This document shows, piece after piece, positions 54,621-64,000 of a stretch of 64,000 nt of DNA. A program made the position numbers and the translations under genes. The notes beneath the pieces are model-generated. The model worked only from the letters and a program-made list of their open reading frames with translations, made no database searches and had not been told where the DNA came from. Each line of letters starts with the position of its first letter. Positions within the stretch are counted from its first letter, which is position 1. Source of the DNA: Bacteroidota bacterium (GTDB lineage: Bacteria; Bacteroidota; Ignavibacteria; Ignavibacteriales; Ignavibacteriaceae); assembly GCA_023475265.1 (NCBI GenBank), contig JAMCWE010000102.1:1-64000 (forward strand), written 5' to 3'.

Positions 54621-57314
54621 ATGAAACTTCATTTTGATGCAAACCAAACATACCAGAAAGACGCGATAAGCTCGGTTGTTAAACTGTTTGAAGGGCAGCC
54701 GTTAAACAAGGGAGATTTTGAAATATCAGGCAACGGAGGCGCTTTAACTCTTTCAGAGCTTGGATTCGGGAATAATATTTCTTTAACCGAATATGAAATA
54801 CTAAAGAACCTTAATCAAGTACAAAGTGAGAATGAAATAAATCTATCCGGACAGCTTGAGAGATTTTCTTTTAGAGACATTAACGGGGACGGGAAAGAAA
54901 AACCGGTTGAAACAGCATTCCCGAACTTTACAATTGAAATGGAAACGGGCACCGGCAAGACGTATGTTTATTTAAGAACAATTTACGAGCTTAATAAAGT
55001 TTACGGGTTTTCTAAATTTGTTATAGTTGTACCGAGCATTGCAATAAGGGAAGGCGTGTTAAAGAGTCTTCAAATAACTGAAGATCATTTGCAAAATCTT
55101 TATAACCGCACACCAATTAACTATTATGTTTACGACAGCCGCCGCTTGCCGCAGCTAAAGAATTTTGCCACAAGCAATGCAATACAAATCTTGATTATCA
55201 ATATAGATTCTTTTACAAAAGACACGAACATAATAAATCAATACCGGGACTCAACAAACGGCAAAAGACCGATTGAATATGTACAGGCAACAAATCCAAT
55301 CGTTATACTTGACGAACCGCAGAATATGGAAACCGATGCGAGGAAAAAAGGTATTACAAATCTTAACCCGCTTTTTGTTTTAAGGTACTCCGCTACACAC
55401 AAGTATATTTACAATCTTATTTACAAGCTTGACCCGGTTAAAGCTTATGACCTTGGCTTAGTAAAACAGATTGAGGTTGATTCCGTTTATTCCGAAAATG
55501 ATTTTAATGATGCGTTCATTCAGCTTGAGAATATTTCATCTGCAAAAACGAAGATAACTGCAAAAATTAAAATTGATGTTAATACCGGCGGCGGAGTTAA
55601 AAGAAAATCAATAAAAATAGATTCGAAGCATTATGACTTATATGAACTGTCGGGTAAAAGAGATCAATACAAAGACCTTCTTGTAAACGGAATAAATTAC
55701 GAAGAGCAGTTTATAGAACTTTCAAACGGTAAAATATTAAAGGCAGGCGAAACAACCGGCGACTTTAGAAATGAGATAATGAAGATCCAAATTCAAAAAG
55801 CTGTTGAAGAACATTTTATAAAGGAGAAGCAGCTTGGTGAAAAGGGAATAAAGGCTTTGTCTCTTTTCTTTATAGACAGGGTAGCAAACTACCGCAGCTA
55901 TGATGAATCCGGGAACATAATACAAGGGAAATTTGCGACATGGTTTGAAGAATCGTTTGAACGCTTTCAAAAGAAATATCCCAGATTAATTAAATATGAC
56001 AAAGAGAAAGTTCATAACGGCTATTTTGCACAGGACAGGAGCGGACATTACAAAGATTCTTCTTCCGGCGAATCGAAGGACGACGACGACGCATACCATC
56101 TAATTATGAAAGACAAAGAAAGACTTCTTGATGCTAATGAACCGCTGAGATTTATATTCAGTCACTCTGCATTAAGAGAAGGCTGGGACAATACAAACGT
56201 ATTTCAGATTTGCACATTAAACGAGACCGGTTCGGTAATGAAAAAGCGGCAGGAAATAGGACGGGGTTTAAGACTGTGCGTTAATAAAGACGGATACAGA
56301 GTATTTGATAAAAATATTAATCGCCTTACGGTAATTGCAAATGAAAGCTACGAAACATTTGCCAGGACTCTTCAAAAAGAAATTGAAGATGACTGCGGAA
56401 TTCAATTTACCGGCAGAGTAAAAGATAAAAGAGACCGTGTATCGATAAAATTAAAAAAGAATTATGAATTGGATCAGAGATTTTTAGACCTATGGGATAA
56501 AATAAAATATAATACCAGATACAGGGTAAATTATTCTACTGAAGAATTAATTAAATCGGCAGTAAAAGCAATTAAGAAAATGCCTGAAGTAACTGTCCCA
56601 GTGATTCGCTCAATAAAGACCGGTGTAGACATTGTTAAAGAAGGAGTAGGAGGACATCAAATAAATTTCAATTCTTATAGGATTAATGATTATAATTCAG
56701 TTGTACCGGATGTAGCAGGCTTTATTCAAAGCAGAACGGAACTTACAAGGTCGACAATAATAAAAATTTTAAGAGAGTCGGGAAGACTAAACGATGTAAT
56801 AAAAAATCCTCAACTGTTTTTAGATATGGCTGTAAAGGAGATAAAAGACGTACTAACCGATTTGATGATTGAAGGGATTAAATATGAAAGAATGGGAGAA
56901 ACGGAATATTACAAGATGGAGCTATTTGCCGACAAAGATCTGGAAGGATATAAGGAATATCTTTATAAGGTAAGGAAAGAGGATAAGACTTTATATAATT
57001 ATATTCCATGGGAATCTGAAGTTGAGAGAAAATTTGCTGAGGATTGCGAAACGAATGAGAACATAGAATTTTATATAAAGCTTCCAAATTGGTTTGTTAT
57101 AAACACACCAATCGGCACTTACAACCCAGATTGGGCATTGATTTATAAGAACGACGAGAAAATTTATTTTGTTGCTGAAACAAAGTATTCATTAGACCCG
57201 ATGAAGAGATATTCATACGAAAACTATAAAATAAAATGCGGAGAAAAACATTTTGAAGAATTTGAGGATGTTAAATACCAGGATGTTCGAAAGTTGAATG
57301 AGTTAAAAGTTTAA
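54621..57314 (+). CDS. type III restriction enzyme, Res subunit
   Basis: 897-aa DEAD-type helicase/endonuclease that works with Mod. Walker A METGTGKTYVYLRTI is at about residue 110, and Walker B is VILDEPQNMET (DEPQ, typical of type III Res). Motif III is LRYSATHK, and motifs V-VI are REGWDNTNVFQICTL and QEIGRGLRLCV. The C-terminal PD-(D/E)xK nuclease is in NPDWALIY...FVAETK. All motifs are intact. It is separated from mod by 5.4 kb of inserted genes. No ribosome site stronger than a weak AATATT context is visible. Confidence 0.92.
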   Translation: MKLHFDANQTYQKDAISSVVKLFEGQPLNKGDFEISGNGGALTLSELGFGNNISLTEYEILKNLNQVQSENEINLSGQLERFSFRDINGDGKEKPVETAFPNFTIEMETGTGKTYVYLRTIYELNKVYGFSKFVIVVPSIAIREGVLKSLQITEDHLQNLYNRTPINYYVYDSRRLPQLKNFATSNAIQILIINIDSFTKDTNIINQYRDSTNGKRPIEYVQATNPIVILDEPQNMETDARKKGITNLNPLFVLRYSATHKYIYNLIYKLDPVKAYDLGLVKQIEVDSVYSENDFNDAFIQLENISSAKTKITAKIKIDVNTGGGVKRKSIKIDSKHYDLYELSGKRDQYKDLLVNGINYEEQFIELSNGKILKAGETTGDFRNEIMKIQIQKAVEEHFIKEKQLGEKGIKALSLFFIDRVANYRSYDESGNIIQGKFATWFEESFERFQKKYPRLIKYDKEKVHNGYFAQDRSGHYKDSSSGESKDDDDAYHLIMKDKERLLDANEPLRFIFSHSALREGWDNTNVFQICTLNETGSVMKKRQEIGRGLRLCVNKDGYRVFDKNINRLTVIANESYETFARTLQKEIEDDCGIQFTGRVKDKRDRVSIKLKKNYELDQRFLDLWDKIKYNTRYRVNYSTEELIKSAVKAIKKMPEVTVPVIRSIKTGVDIVKEGVGGHQINFNSYRINDYNSVVPDVAGFIQSRTELTRSTIIKILRESGRLNDVIKNPQLFLDMAVKEIKDVLTDLMIEGIKYERMGETEYYKMELFADKDLEGYKEYLYKVRKEDKTLYNYIPWESEVERKFAEDCETNENIEFYIKLPNWFVINTPIGTYNPDWALIYKNDEKIYFVAETKYSLDPMKRYSYENYKIKCGEKHFEEFEDVKYQDVRKLNELKV

Positions 57315-57323
57315 GGTGTTACT

Positions 57324-57398
57324 ATGCCGCCCAAAATATATAAAAACAATCCGTGAAGAAATTTATTACGATAATTCAAATCTAATGTTGAGATAGAC
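57324..57398 (+). pseudogene. possible remnant of an HNH endonuclease gene start
   Basis: From ATG 57324 the frame reads MPPKIYK. After a one-base shift it reads TIREEIYYDNSNL and stops. I recall HNH endonucleases that begin MPPKIxxTIRxxIYYxYAKL, which would fit, with the rest deleted. Supported only by about 20 residues across two frames. Confidence 0.3.
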
Positions 57399-57722
57399 AT
57401 CCAGTGGAAAATTTTATTTCATTTCCACTAAGTCTTGTACATTAAAAGGGAAAAAATAGAAGCTCCATTCGCATAAAAGAAAATCGTAAAATCAGCTTAA
57501 CTTTCAAAAATATATTCCGATAATAAAAGTCGTCAGAAAATATTTATCTAAAACTATTTTCTATTACAGATAGAACATATAATCAGTTGGGATAAAGGTT
57601 ATGAACAAATACGATGTAACAAATTTTACAAAAGAGTTTGAAATATGTTTGCTTTGTAATTTAACTTTTCAATTCAACTATTAGTTTATAAACTTCATCT
57701 AATATAGAGGGAAAAACATACC
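57399..57722. other. intergenic region with one inverted repeat, no gene seen
   Basis: AGTGGAAA near 57404 is inverted as TTTCCACT near 57423 with an 11-base loop, a weak terminator candidate for res. The rest is AT-rich with no open frame or RNA gene. Confidence 0.4.
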
Positions 57723-58103
57723 ATGTACAAAAACAAATCCAATTTCATGAAAAACAGGATGCATTTAATGTTAAAAGGACGCATAGATGTTGTGGAAATG
57801 CAAGCCTGGTCGGACGATTTAATTTCGGGACTGAAAAGATTAAAACCGGGGTTCAGTGTTATATCGGAAATTCTTGAATGCCAGCCAACTACCGAGGAAG
57901 GAAGGCAAATTCTTGTAGAGACCCAACGAAAAGCAAAGGAATTGGGAATGGGAAATGTTGTAAGAATAGTAAAGATGATGAACGCAGTTACTGCAAATCA
58001 GTGGCAGAGAAGCTCGCGCTCGGTCGGCTACAGTGCACTGGAAGCTGAAAGTGTTGAAGATGCGGATAAAATTCTTGATGAATTAGATAGAAAGAAAAAT
58101 TGA
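57723..58103 (+). CDS. STAS/SpoIIAA-like protein
   Basis: 126-aa soluble protein. The pattern of a strand, helix and then KPGFSVISEILECQPTTEEG, NVVRIVKMMNAVTANQWQRSS and a final ALEAESVEDADKILDELDR matches small SpoIIAA/STAS-like proteins of Bacteroidota-type bacteria, where aspartate-rich turns follow each strand. No phosphorylatable Ser position is certain. A purine-rich AGAGGGAAAAA site precedes the ATG. Role unknown. Confidence 0.6.
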   Translation: MYKNKSNFMKNRMHLMLKGRIDVVEMQAWSDDLISGLKRLKPGFSVISEILECQPTTEEGRQILVETQRKAKELGMGNVVRIVKMMNAVTANQWQRSSRSVGYSALEAESVEDADKILDELDRKKN

Positions 58104-58376
58104 GAAAATCTAATTTATGATTTCCGGTTAACCCTCCGGCAGTGCTCGCTTCCAAACAAGTTTGTTTAGAATGCAGCGAAATATGCCTTCAGAAACGGCC
58201 TGCATTTACTTATTGCTGTTGTTTGTACTGCAATAAAACTAAGTGTCATTAATATGAATCTTCTAATTGATTTACTGAAATACAAACAAACATTTGACGG
58301 ATAAATTTTATAAATTCCTATCAAGTTTTACCGCACTATATTCAAAAATTATTTACTTACTATTTAAGGATAACAA

Positions 58377-58835
58377 ATGCTTACTCTGCGCAGGACTAAT
58401 TCCGGAAATAAAGATTTTATTAATCTTATAGCTTTGCTGGATGAATATTTACAGGTAAAAGACGGGGATGATCATTCCTTCTACGCACAGTTCAATAAGC
58501 TGGACAAAGTAAAACATGTAATAGTAGCGTATGAAAATAATAAGCCGGTTGGCTGCGGTGCAATTAAAGAATATGATGGAAATACTATGGAAATAAAGAG
58601 GATGTTTGTATTGCCTGAAGTCAGAGGCAGAAAAATTGGGAGTAAAATTTTAATTGAATTGGAGAATTGGGCAAGTGAGCTGCATTATACAAAGTGCATA
58701 CTGGAAACTGGCAAGAGGCAGATTGAGGCTGTCCGTTTATATAAGAATAGCGGTTATGAAATAATACCGAATTATGGTCAGTACAGAGATGTAGAAAATA
58801 GTGTATGCTTTGAAAAGAGGATTGGGGAAGTTTAA
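58377..58835 (+). CDS. GNAT-family N-acetyltransferase
   Basis: 152-aa acetyltransferase. Acetyl-CoA motif A is FVLPEVRGRKIGSKILIELENWA (R-G-x-x-I-G). Motif B is KCILETGKRQIEAVRLYKNSGYEIIPNYGQY. The central strand KPVGCGAIKEYDGNTMEIKRM is also typical. Substrate unknown. It stands alone behind a STAS-like gene. Confidence 0.85.
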   Translation: MLTLRRTNSGNKDFINLIALLDEYLQVKDGDDHSFYAQFNKLDKVKHVIVAYENNKPVGCGAIKEYDGNTMEIKRMFVLPEVRGRKIGSKILIELENWASELHYTKCILETGKRQIEAVRLYKNSGYEIIPNYGQYRDVENSVCFEKRIGEV

Positions 58836-59051
58836 AAACTTTAAAGTCAGCTCATTAATATTTTAGTCAATTAGGGTATTGTTGGTTAAATCACATGCAA
58901 TCAGAAGAAAGAAATATTTAAATATTTTTTCTTGATATTATTACTTTAGATTTTTTACTCAAGTGCTTATTATTAAAATTAATTCTGAGTGATAATTCAA
59001 AAACCTGTTCAAATTTCCGGGTAAACTTTTTTATTAAATAAAAATAATTAG

Positions 59052-61163
59052 TTGGTGCCCATGAACATTTATTCTATCATTCCTATAATTGCATTTTTAT
59101 TTAACGGTTTTGTTTGGACTTATATATTTGCTCAGAAAAAACAAAATCAAATAAATAGAGCCTTCCTAATTTATGCTTCATTTTTAGCCGGCTGGATTTT
59201 AATTGTAATAATTTTACGACAAAATATTTCTCCCTGGCTTGTTATGCCTTTGATGAAGGCGGCATCAATCTCCTGGCTTTCACTGGCTTTTTTATTCATG
59301 AGCTTTACATACCAGTTCATAAACAAAAAGAATGATATCTTTTATTATTTGTGCTTGTCTGTTGTAGTTGTTTCAATTGTAATCAGCTTAACCACAAACA
59401 TGGTGCTTAAAGATTTTGGATATGTAGGTTGGGGAGTAAATAAAATTGTAGGTCCATTATTTCTGCCGTTTGTCTTAATCGATATTGCTTTCCCGGGAGC
59501 CTACTCAATTTATTTGATCTCTAAGGAAATGCATTGGACAACGAATAATAATTTAAAGCATTCTTTGTTTCTAATGATGTTAGGCTCATTGATTACTTTA
59601 ATAATCGGACTTATTTCAAACGTGATTATACCTCTATTTCTTGGTAACATACATTTCGTTGAGTTTGCTGAATCGGGTACGGTAATTCAATCAGTATTGA
59701 TTTTCAGGGCTGTAATAAAATACAAACTTTTCTCGGTCGGATTTGAAGAAGCCGCAAAAGATATTTTTACTCATGTTCAGGATGCTGTAATTATAGTTGA
59801 CACGCAAGGGAATATAAACCAAATGAATAAAGCTGCAGAGAAAATATTCAACGTAATGTTTTCTCATTTGGACAAAAAAGAAATATCATCGTTGATACCT
59901 GACTTTAACACGCTGGAAGATAATAAGAACGTAGAATTAGATATCAATTTGGGCGGAACTTTAAAATATATTTTACTTACGAAAGCGAGGATTTCAAAGG
60001 ACGGGGAAGAGATCGGCAGAGTAATTATAATAAAAGATATTTCCGAGCGAAAAATATCCGAAGAAGCGATAAGAAAATCCGAAATCAAATTCAGGTCGGT
60101 TTGGGAGAATTCAGTGGACGCAATGCGGTTAACTGATGAGAATGGAACGATTATCTCTGTAAACAGAGCTTTCTGTAATCTTGTAGAAATGGAAGAAGAA
60201 AGCTTAATCGGTAAGCCGTTAACAGTTACGTATAAAGGCCCTAAAGCTGTTTCGTTGATGATAGATAATTACAAATCGAGGTTTGTGGTAAAAGATATTC
60301 CTGCAAATCTTGAACAAAAAATTATATTAGAAAATTCGAAAATATTATTCCTAGAAATTTCCAATTCGTTTGTTGAACTGGAAAGCGGCAAATCATCTTT
60401 GCTTGGAATTTTCAGAAATGTTACCGAACGAAAAGAGATACAAAAGAAACTTGAAGAAACTGTGAACGAGAGAATAATCGACATGCAGAAGTTTAATGTT
60501 TCTCTTCAAAGGGCGCATGAAGCAGAGAGGACAAAGATAGCGCGTGAAATTCACGACGAGTTGGGGCAGGTGCTTACCGCATTAAAGATGGATGTAATAC
60601 TTTTATCAGAGGATATAAAAGAAGGAATTAAAAATTCGCCGGAAAAAATAATAAGCGAACTTGAATCAATTGCAAAATTGATTGACGGATCGATATTAAC
60701 CGTAAGGAATATTGCAACGGAACTACGCCCGGATATTCTTGATCATTTAGGTTTGATAGCTGCAATTAAATGGCAGCTGCAGGAATTCCAAAAGAGGAAT
60801 AGGATTAAATGTACATTTTATTCTGAAACGGATTTTATAGAACTGGATAAAAACAAAACAACTGCTGCATTCAGAATATTTCAAGAAATACTTACGAATA
60901 TTTTACGGCATGCCGATGCAAATGAAGTAAACGTGCAGATACTGAGAGAAGCCGGCAGCTTTATTCTTCAAGTAAGCGACAACGGAAAGGGAATAAACGC
61001 CGATGAAATTAATAATTTAAAATCTATTGGAATATTGGGCATGAGGGAGCGAACGGAAATAATCGGCGGGCAATTTAATATCATCAGCGAAAAGGATAAA
61101 GGAACTAAAGTAATGCTAAAGGTTCCGGTAACAAATGAAAATATTAAAATGGAAATAAATTAA
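59052..61163 (+). CDS. membrane PAS-domain sensor histidine kinase (NarX/DegS class)
   Basis: 703-aa sensor. Seven membrane helices form the N-terminal region (residues 1-225, 7TM histidine-kinase type). Two PAS domains follow (about 235-340 and 345-470). The HisKA_3 dimerisation domain has the phosphorylated His in KIAREIHDELGQVLTALKMD (about residue 502). The HATPase domain shows QEILTNILRHADANEVNV, DNGKGI and GILGMRERTEIIGG. It is followed ten bases later by its LuxR-type regulator. The signal is unknown; 7TM heads often sense small hydrophobic or membrane cues. Confidence 0.9.
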   Translation: MVPMNIYSIIPIIAFLFNGFVWTYIFAQKKQNQINRAFLIYASFLAGWILIVIILRQNISPWLVMPLMKAASISWLSLAFLFMSFTYQFINKKNDIFYYLCLSVVVVSIVISLTTNMVLKDFGYVGWGVNKIVGPLFLPFVLIDIAFPGAYSIYLISKEMHWTTNNNLKHSLFLMMLGSLITLIIGLISNVIIPLFLGNIHFVEFAESGTVIQSVLIFRAVIKYKLFSVGFEEAAKDIFTHVQDAVIIVDTQGNINQMNKAAEKIFNVMFSHLDKKEISSLIPDFNTLEDNKNVELDINLGGTLKYILLTKARISKDGEEIGRVIIIKDISERKISEEAIRKSEIKFRSVWENSVDAMRLTDENGTIISVNRAFCNLVEMEEESLIGKPLTVTYKGPKAVSLMIDNYKSRFVVKDIPANLEQKIILENSKILFLEISNSFVELESGKSSLLGIFRNVTERKEIQKKLEETVNERIIDMQKFNVSLQRAHEAERTKIAREIHDELGQVLTALKMDVILLSEDIKEGIKNSPEKIISELESIAKLIDGSILTVRNIATELRPDILDHLGLIAAIKWQLQEFQKRNRIKCTFYSETDFIELDKNKTTAAFRIFQEILTNILRHADANEVNVQILREAGSFILQVSDNGKGINADEINNLKSIGILGMRERTEIIGGQFNIISEKDKGTKVMLKVPVTNENIKMEIN

Positions 61164-61172
61164 CATCAGAGT

Positions 61173-61808
61173 ATGAAGATGAATATACTTATTGTAGATG
61201 ACCATGAATTAATAAGAGAGGGATTAAAAAAAGTTCTTCACAAGCAGCCGGATTTCATAGTAGCCGGCGAAGCTTCAAATTCGGCCGATATGTTTAAGCA
61301 GCTTGAGAAAAATGAAGTCGACATTATTATTCTTGATATTTCGATGCCGGGAAGAACCGGCCTAGATTCACTTAACGAGCTAAAAAGTAGATTTCCCTCG
61401 GTTAAAGTTTTAGTGCTCAGCATGCATCCTGAAGAAAGGTTTGCAGTAAGAGCCTTAAAAGCCGGTGCCGCAGGCTATATGACGAAAGAATCTGCAGCAC
61501 AAGAATTGGTGCAGGCTATTAGAAAAATTTCCGGCGGCGGAAAATATATAAGCTCCGCACTTGCCGAATATCTTGCTATGGAAATAGGATCGGAAAATAA
61601 CAAGCCGGTTCATGAAATACTTTCGAACCGTGAATATGAAATCTTGATAATGATTAGCACCGGTAAATCGATCAGTAAAATTGCAGAAGAATTATCATTG
61701 AGCATTAACACGGTTACTTCTTACCGCGCACGCATCCTTGAAAAAATGAATATGAAAACGAATGCCGAAATAATCCGGTACGCTGTTAAACATCAATTGG
61801 TGGATTAA
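61173..61808 (+). CDS. LuxR/NarL-family response regulator
   Basis: 211-aa regulator. The receiver domain holds the acidic pair in LIVDDHELIREGL, the phospho-Asp in IIILDISMPGRTGL and the switch Lys in GYMTKESAA. The C-terminal HTH contains LSNREYEILIMISTGKSISKIAEELSLSINTVTSYRARILEKMNM in pieces typical of NarL. Cognate of the kinase immediately upstream. Targets unknown. Confidence 0.93.
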   Translation: MKMNILIVDDHELIREGLKKVLHKQPDFIVAGEASNSADMFKQLEKNEVDIIILDISMPGRTGLDSLNELKSRFPSVKVLVLSMHPEERFAVRALKAGAAGYMTKESAAQELVQAIRKISGGGKYISSALAEYLAMEIGSENNKPVHEILSNREYEILIMISTGKSISKIAEELSLSINTVTSYRARILEKMNMKTNAEIIRYAVKHQLVD

Positions 61809-61845
61809 TAAAAGGATTCAAAAAAGGTAAAATCTTTTTAAGAAT

Positions 61846-61887
61846 GGAACACGGATGACACGGATTTAGCTGATATGCACGGATTTT
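61846..61887. repeat. acacggat-type degenerate repeats
   Basis: Three variants of acacggatga, acacggattt and gcacggattt recur. Such words are scattered in genomes of this kind, and no gene covers them. Confidence 0.4.
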
Positions 61888-62032
61888 TAAATTTGTAGCA
61901 ATTTTAGCGGCAAGGCAATTCGAATAACCAACCAGGAATATTTAAAAATCCTTCACAGAAAAAACAAAACTTTCGCTATACCGCATTACCTTTCCTAATA
62001 ATTAACTTATTACAAGAAGTTCAGGACTTATT

Positions 62033-62401
62033 ATGAAAGTCTTAATTGCAGATGAATCTGAAATTATTAGAAAAAGAATTACAAAGCTTCTTTCATCTTT
62101 TAATAAGATAGAATTGATTGCAGAATCAGAAAGCGCAAGGGATACAGCGGAAAGTATCCGGACCATTTCTCCTGATGTAGTTATACTAGATATACAATTT
62201 AAAGATGGAACTGCTTTAGATGTTCTCCATGAAATTGGAAAAGATGATTGCAAGCCGTTTATAATTGTACTTACTAATTACAACGTACAAGCTTATATAA
62301 AAGAATACAGTAAATACGGTGTAAAATATTTCTTAGATAAGTCGAAAGATTTTATAAAAATAAAAGATATAGTTAAAGAATTGATAAGCGTACTGGAATG
62401 A
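62033..62401 (+). CDS. single-domain response regulator
   Basis: 122-aa receiver domain only. The acidic residues are in VLIADESEIIRK (Asp-Glu instead of Asp-Asp), the phospho-Asp in VVILDIQFKDGT, a Thr in IIVLTNY, and the switch Lys in KYFLDKSKDF. It may relay or sequester phosphate from the kinase at 59052 or work with a kinase elsewhere. The gap to the previous gene is 224 bases, so it may have its own promoter. Confidence 0.88.
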   Translation: MKVLIADESEIIRKRITKLLSSFNKIELIAESESARDTAESIRTISPDVVILDIQFKDGTALDVLHEIGKDDCKPFIIVLTNYNVQAYIKEYSKYGVKYFLDKSKDFIKIKDIVKELISVLE

Positions 62402-62511
62402 AAATCTTTAAATAATAACTAACTAAAATCTGTGTTCCGGATACATTCGCAAGACGAATATATAAGGAACCTCAGCAATAATTACATAAATAATTAAATC
62501 AGGAGTAATGT

Positions 62512-64000
62512 ATGAAAATCTTTTCTAGGGCTATCGTCGTTCTAACTTCACTAATATTTTTTTCAGGGGTAATCTTACCGCAAGCAGACATAGATCCGCA
62601 GTTAACTGCTGCACTAGCAAGTGTAGCAGGGTCTGTTCAAGCTGTTGTTGTTTTTAATTCACAAGGCGCTCCTTCCGTTTCAGAAACAAGTTTACTTCAA
62701 AGCGTTGGGATTACTCAGGGAGTAACGATGCTTTCATTACCAATGGCAGGAGTTATTGTTACTGCTGCTCAAGTAAAGCAATTATCTGCCAACCCGATGG
62801 TGAGATCGATTTTTTTTAATAAGCAGCTTACTTATTTTAATTATAAGAGCCGGAATATAATCGGTGTTGATAGATTAAGAAGCGATCAGCAAATTACAAC
62901 ACGCAACGGCGGATTACCTGTCTCCGGTAAAGGAGTAACCGTTCTTGTAAACGATACAGGAATAGACGGGACACATGCTGATTTACAATATGGAACTCAT
63001 GTAATTCAAAATGTTTTAGCGACAATAAATTTAAATGCAGAAAGCAGCCTGCTTCCGGTTACTTACCAGGAAAATATACCTAATACAGATTTAACCGGTG
63101 GGCATGGAACACATGTAGCTGGCACAGTTGGAGGAACCGGAGCTAAGTCTAATGGAAAATATCAAGGAGTGGCGCCGGGTGCAAATTTAATAGGCTATGG
63201 ATCAGGCGCTGAACTTTTTGTACTAGATGCATTAGGCGGATTTGATTATGCTCTTACACATCAATTCCAATATGGTATAAGAATAGTAACCAATTCATGG
63301 GGAACTTCTGCCGCACCTTTTGATCCGAATGATCCAGTCAATGTTGCTACAAAAATGTGTTATGACAGAGGAATGGTAATAACATTTGCTGCCGGAAATG
63401 ACGGGCCGGCTGAGAATACACTTAATCCTTATTCAGTTGCACCCTGGGTAATATCTGTTGCAGCAGGCGATGATAACGGAATGCTTGCCAGCTTTTCTTC
63501 CAGAGGCGTAAAAGGGCAAACAGGAACTTTTACTGTAGACGGCAAAACTTGGACTTACCAGGAAACTCCGACTGTTACTGCGCCAGGCATGCTGGTGGTA
63601 TCATGCAGAGCTTTACTTACAAATCTAGTTGCGAACGGCTTAACCGATGATACAACAATTGAATTAGCATATCTGCCTTATTATACTAGGATTAGCGGTA
63701 CTTCGATGGCAACACCGCACGTTGCAGGTGTAGCAGCATTAATGCTGGAAGCAAATCCTTCATTATCCCCGGCACAAGTAAAAAGCATTCTACAGGAAAC
63801 GGCAACCAACATGCAGGGCAGGGAATCATGGGAAGTCGGCGCCGGATATGTAAATGCATACGATGCAGTTGAAAAGGTTTTCAATTCCGAATTAGAATTC
63901 GGCAGCACACTTAATTACGATAAAAATTTTAACAGCAATGTAAACGAGAACATTACCCGCACACCGGTAACAATTGATTATAATCCGGTACCATCATTAT
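62512..64000 (+). CDS. secreted subtilisin-like serine protease, S8 family (3' end outside window)
   Basis: Open from ATG 62512 to the window edge, at least 496 codons. AGGAGTAATGT precedes the start. A signal peptide (KIFSRAIVVLTSLIFFSGVIL) is followed by a prodomain-like region (about 25-115). The catalytic triad is visible: Asp in VLVNDTGIDGTHADL, His in GGHGTHVAGTVGG, Ser in ISGTSMATPHVAGVAAL, with the oxyanion Asn in FAAGNDGPAEN. Such proteins in this group usually end in a type IX sorting domain, which would lie past the window. Confidence 0.9.
   Translation, partial: MKIFSRAIVVLTSLIFFSGVILPQADIDPQLTAALASVAGSVQAVVVFNSQGAPSVSETSLLQSVGITQGVTMLSLPMAGVIVTAAQVKQLSANPMVRSIFFNKQLTYFNYKSRNIIGVDRLRSDQQITTRNGGLPVSGKGVTVLVNDTGIDGTHADLQYGTHVIQNVLATINLNAESSLLPVTYQENIPNTDLTGGHGTHVAGTVGGTGAKSNGKYQGVAPGANLIGYGSGAELFVLDALGGFDYALTHQFQYGIRIVTNSWGTSAAPFDPNDPVNVATKMCYDRGMVITFAAGNDGPAENTLNPYSVAPWVISVAAGDDNGMLASFSSRGVKGQTGTFTVDGKTWTYQETPTVTAPGMLVVSCRALLTNLVANGLTDDTTIELAYLPYYTRISGTSMATPHVAGVAALMLEANPSLSPAQVKSILQETATNMQGRESWEVGAGYVNAYDAVEKVFNSELEFGSTLNYDKNFNSNVNENITRTPVTIDYNPVPSL

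Overview
The window is about 35% G+C DNA that most resembles Ignavibacteria (Ignavibacteriota, the Chlorobi/Bacteroidota side of the tree). The reasons are a C-terminal type IX secretion sorting domain with the FPNPFNPTT signature, Chlorobi-type 2-oxoacid:ferredoxin oxidoreductases (KorAB), a Bacteroidota-style transporter set, and intergenic regions filled with degenerate short-period repeats. No rRNA is visible. There is one tRNA cluster (Pro, Arg, His, Glu).

Layout. 1-218: truncated gene of a multicopy family. 554-9402: two korAB operons on either side of a secreted DUF3160 protein. 9590-12746: ParE-type toxin/antitoxin pair, NrnA-like phosphoesterase and leucyl aminopeptidase. 12768-13103: non-coding array with a 21-bp period. 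13286-14042: an NTF2-like gene with a possible gene-cassette recombination site, and a small orphan protein. 14259-17534: lipoprotein-export ABC transporter (LolD plus two FtsX-like permeases). 17713-18262: tRNAs and terminator. 18809-26066: a complete minus-strand arginine operon read argC-J-B-D-R-G-H. 26555-40774: housekeeping and envelope genes (KDO-8-P phosphatase-like, LD-carboxypeptidase, ispE, homocysteine methyltransferase-like, two family-9 glycosyltransferases, polA, amino acid permease, dicarboxylate/amino acid symporter, Kup, SDR).

41183-57720 is accessory DNA. It starts with a four-gene group: a four-helix membrane protein, an AlbA_2 (Schlafen-like) protein, a free copy of that protein's N-terminal domain, and a putative outer-membrane barrel. 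Next comes a Y1/RAYT-type transposase whose two ends lie in identical double-palindrome hairpins, then a second 21-bp array of unrelated sequence, a large nested inverted-repeat element, and a third solitary hairpin. The defence island follows. It is a type III restriction-modification locus (mod and res) pulled apart by a Bro-N protein, a SIR2-HerA pair, a KTSC protein, a Fic remnant and an Abi protein.

The most interesting observation concerns this island. The SIR2-HerA-KTSC block is bordered on its left by a second copy of the end of mod and on its right by a second copy of the start of res. That looks like the scar of cargo exchange between different mod-res loci by recombination at conserved ends. 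The mod gene is also frameshifted near its start and carries an in-frame palindromic insert.

57723-64000: a STAS-like protein, a GNAT acetyltransferase, a 7TM-PAS histidine kinase with a LuxR-type response regulator, a receiver-only regulator, and the start of a secreted subtilisin-like protease that runs off the window.
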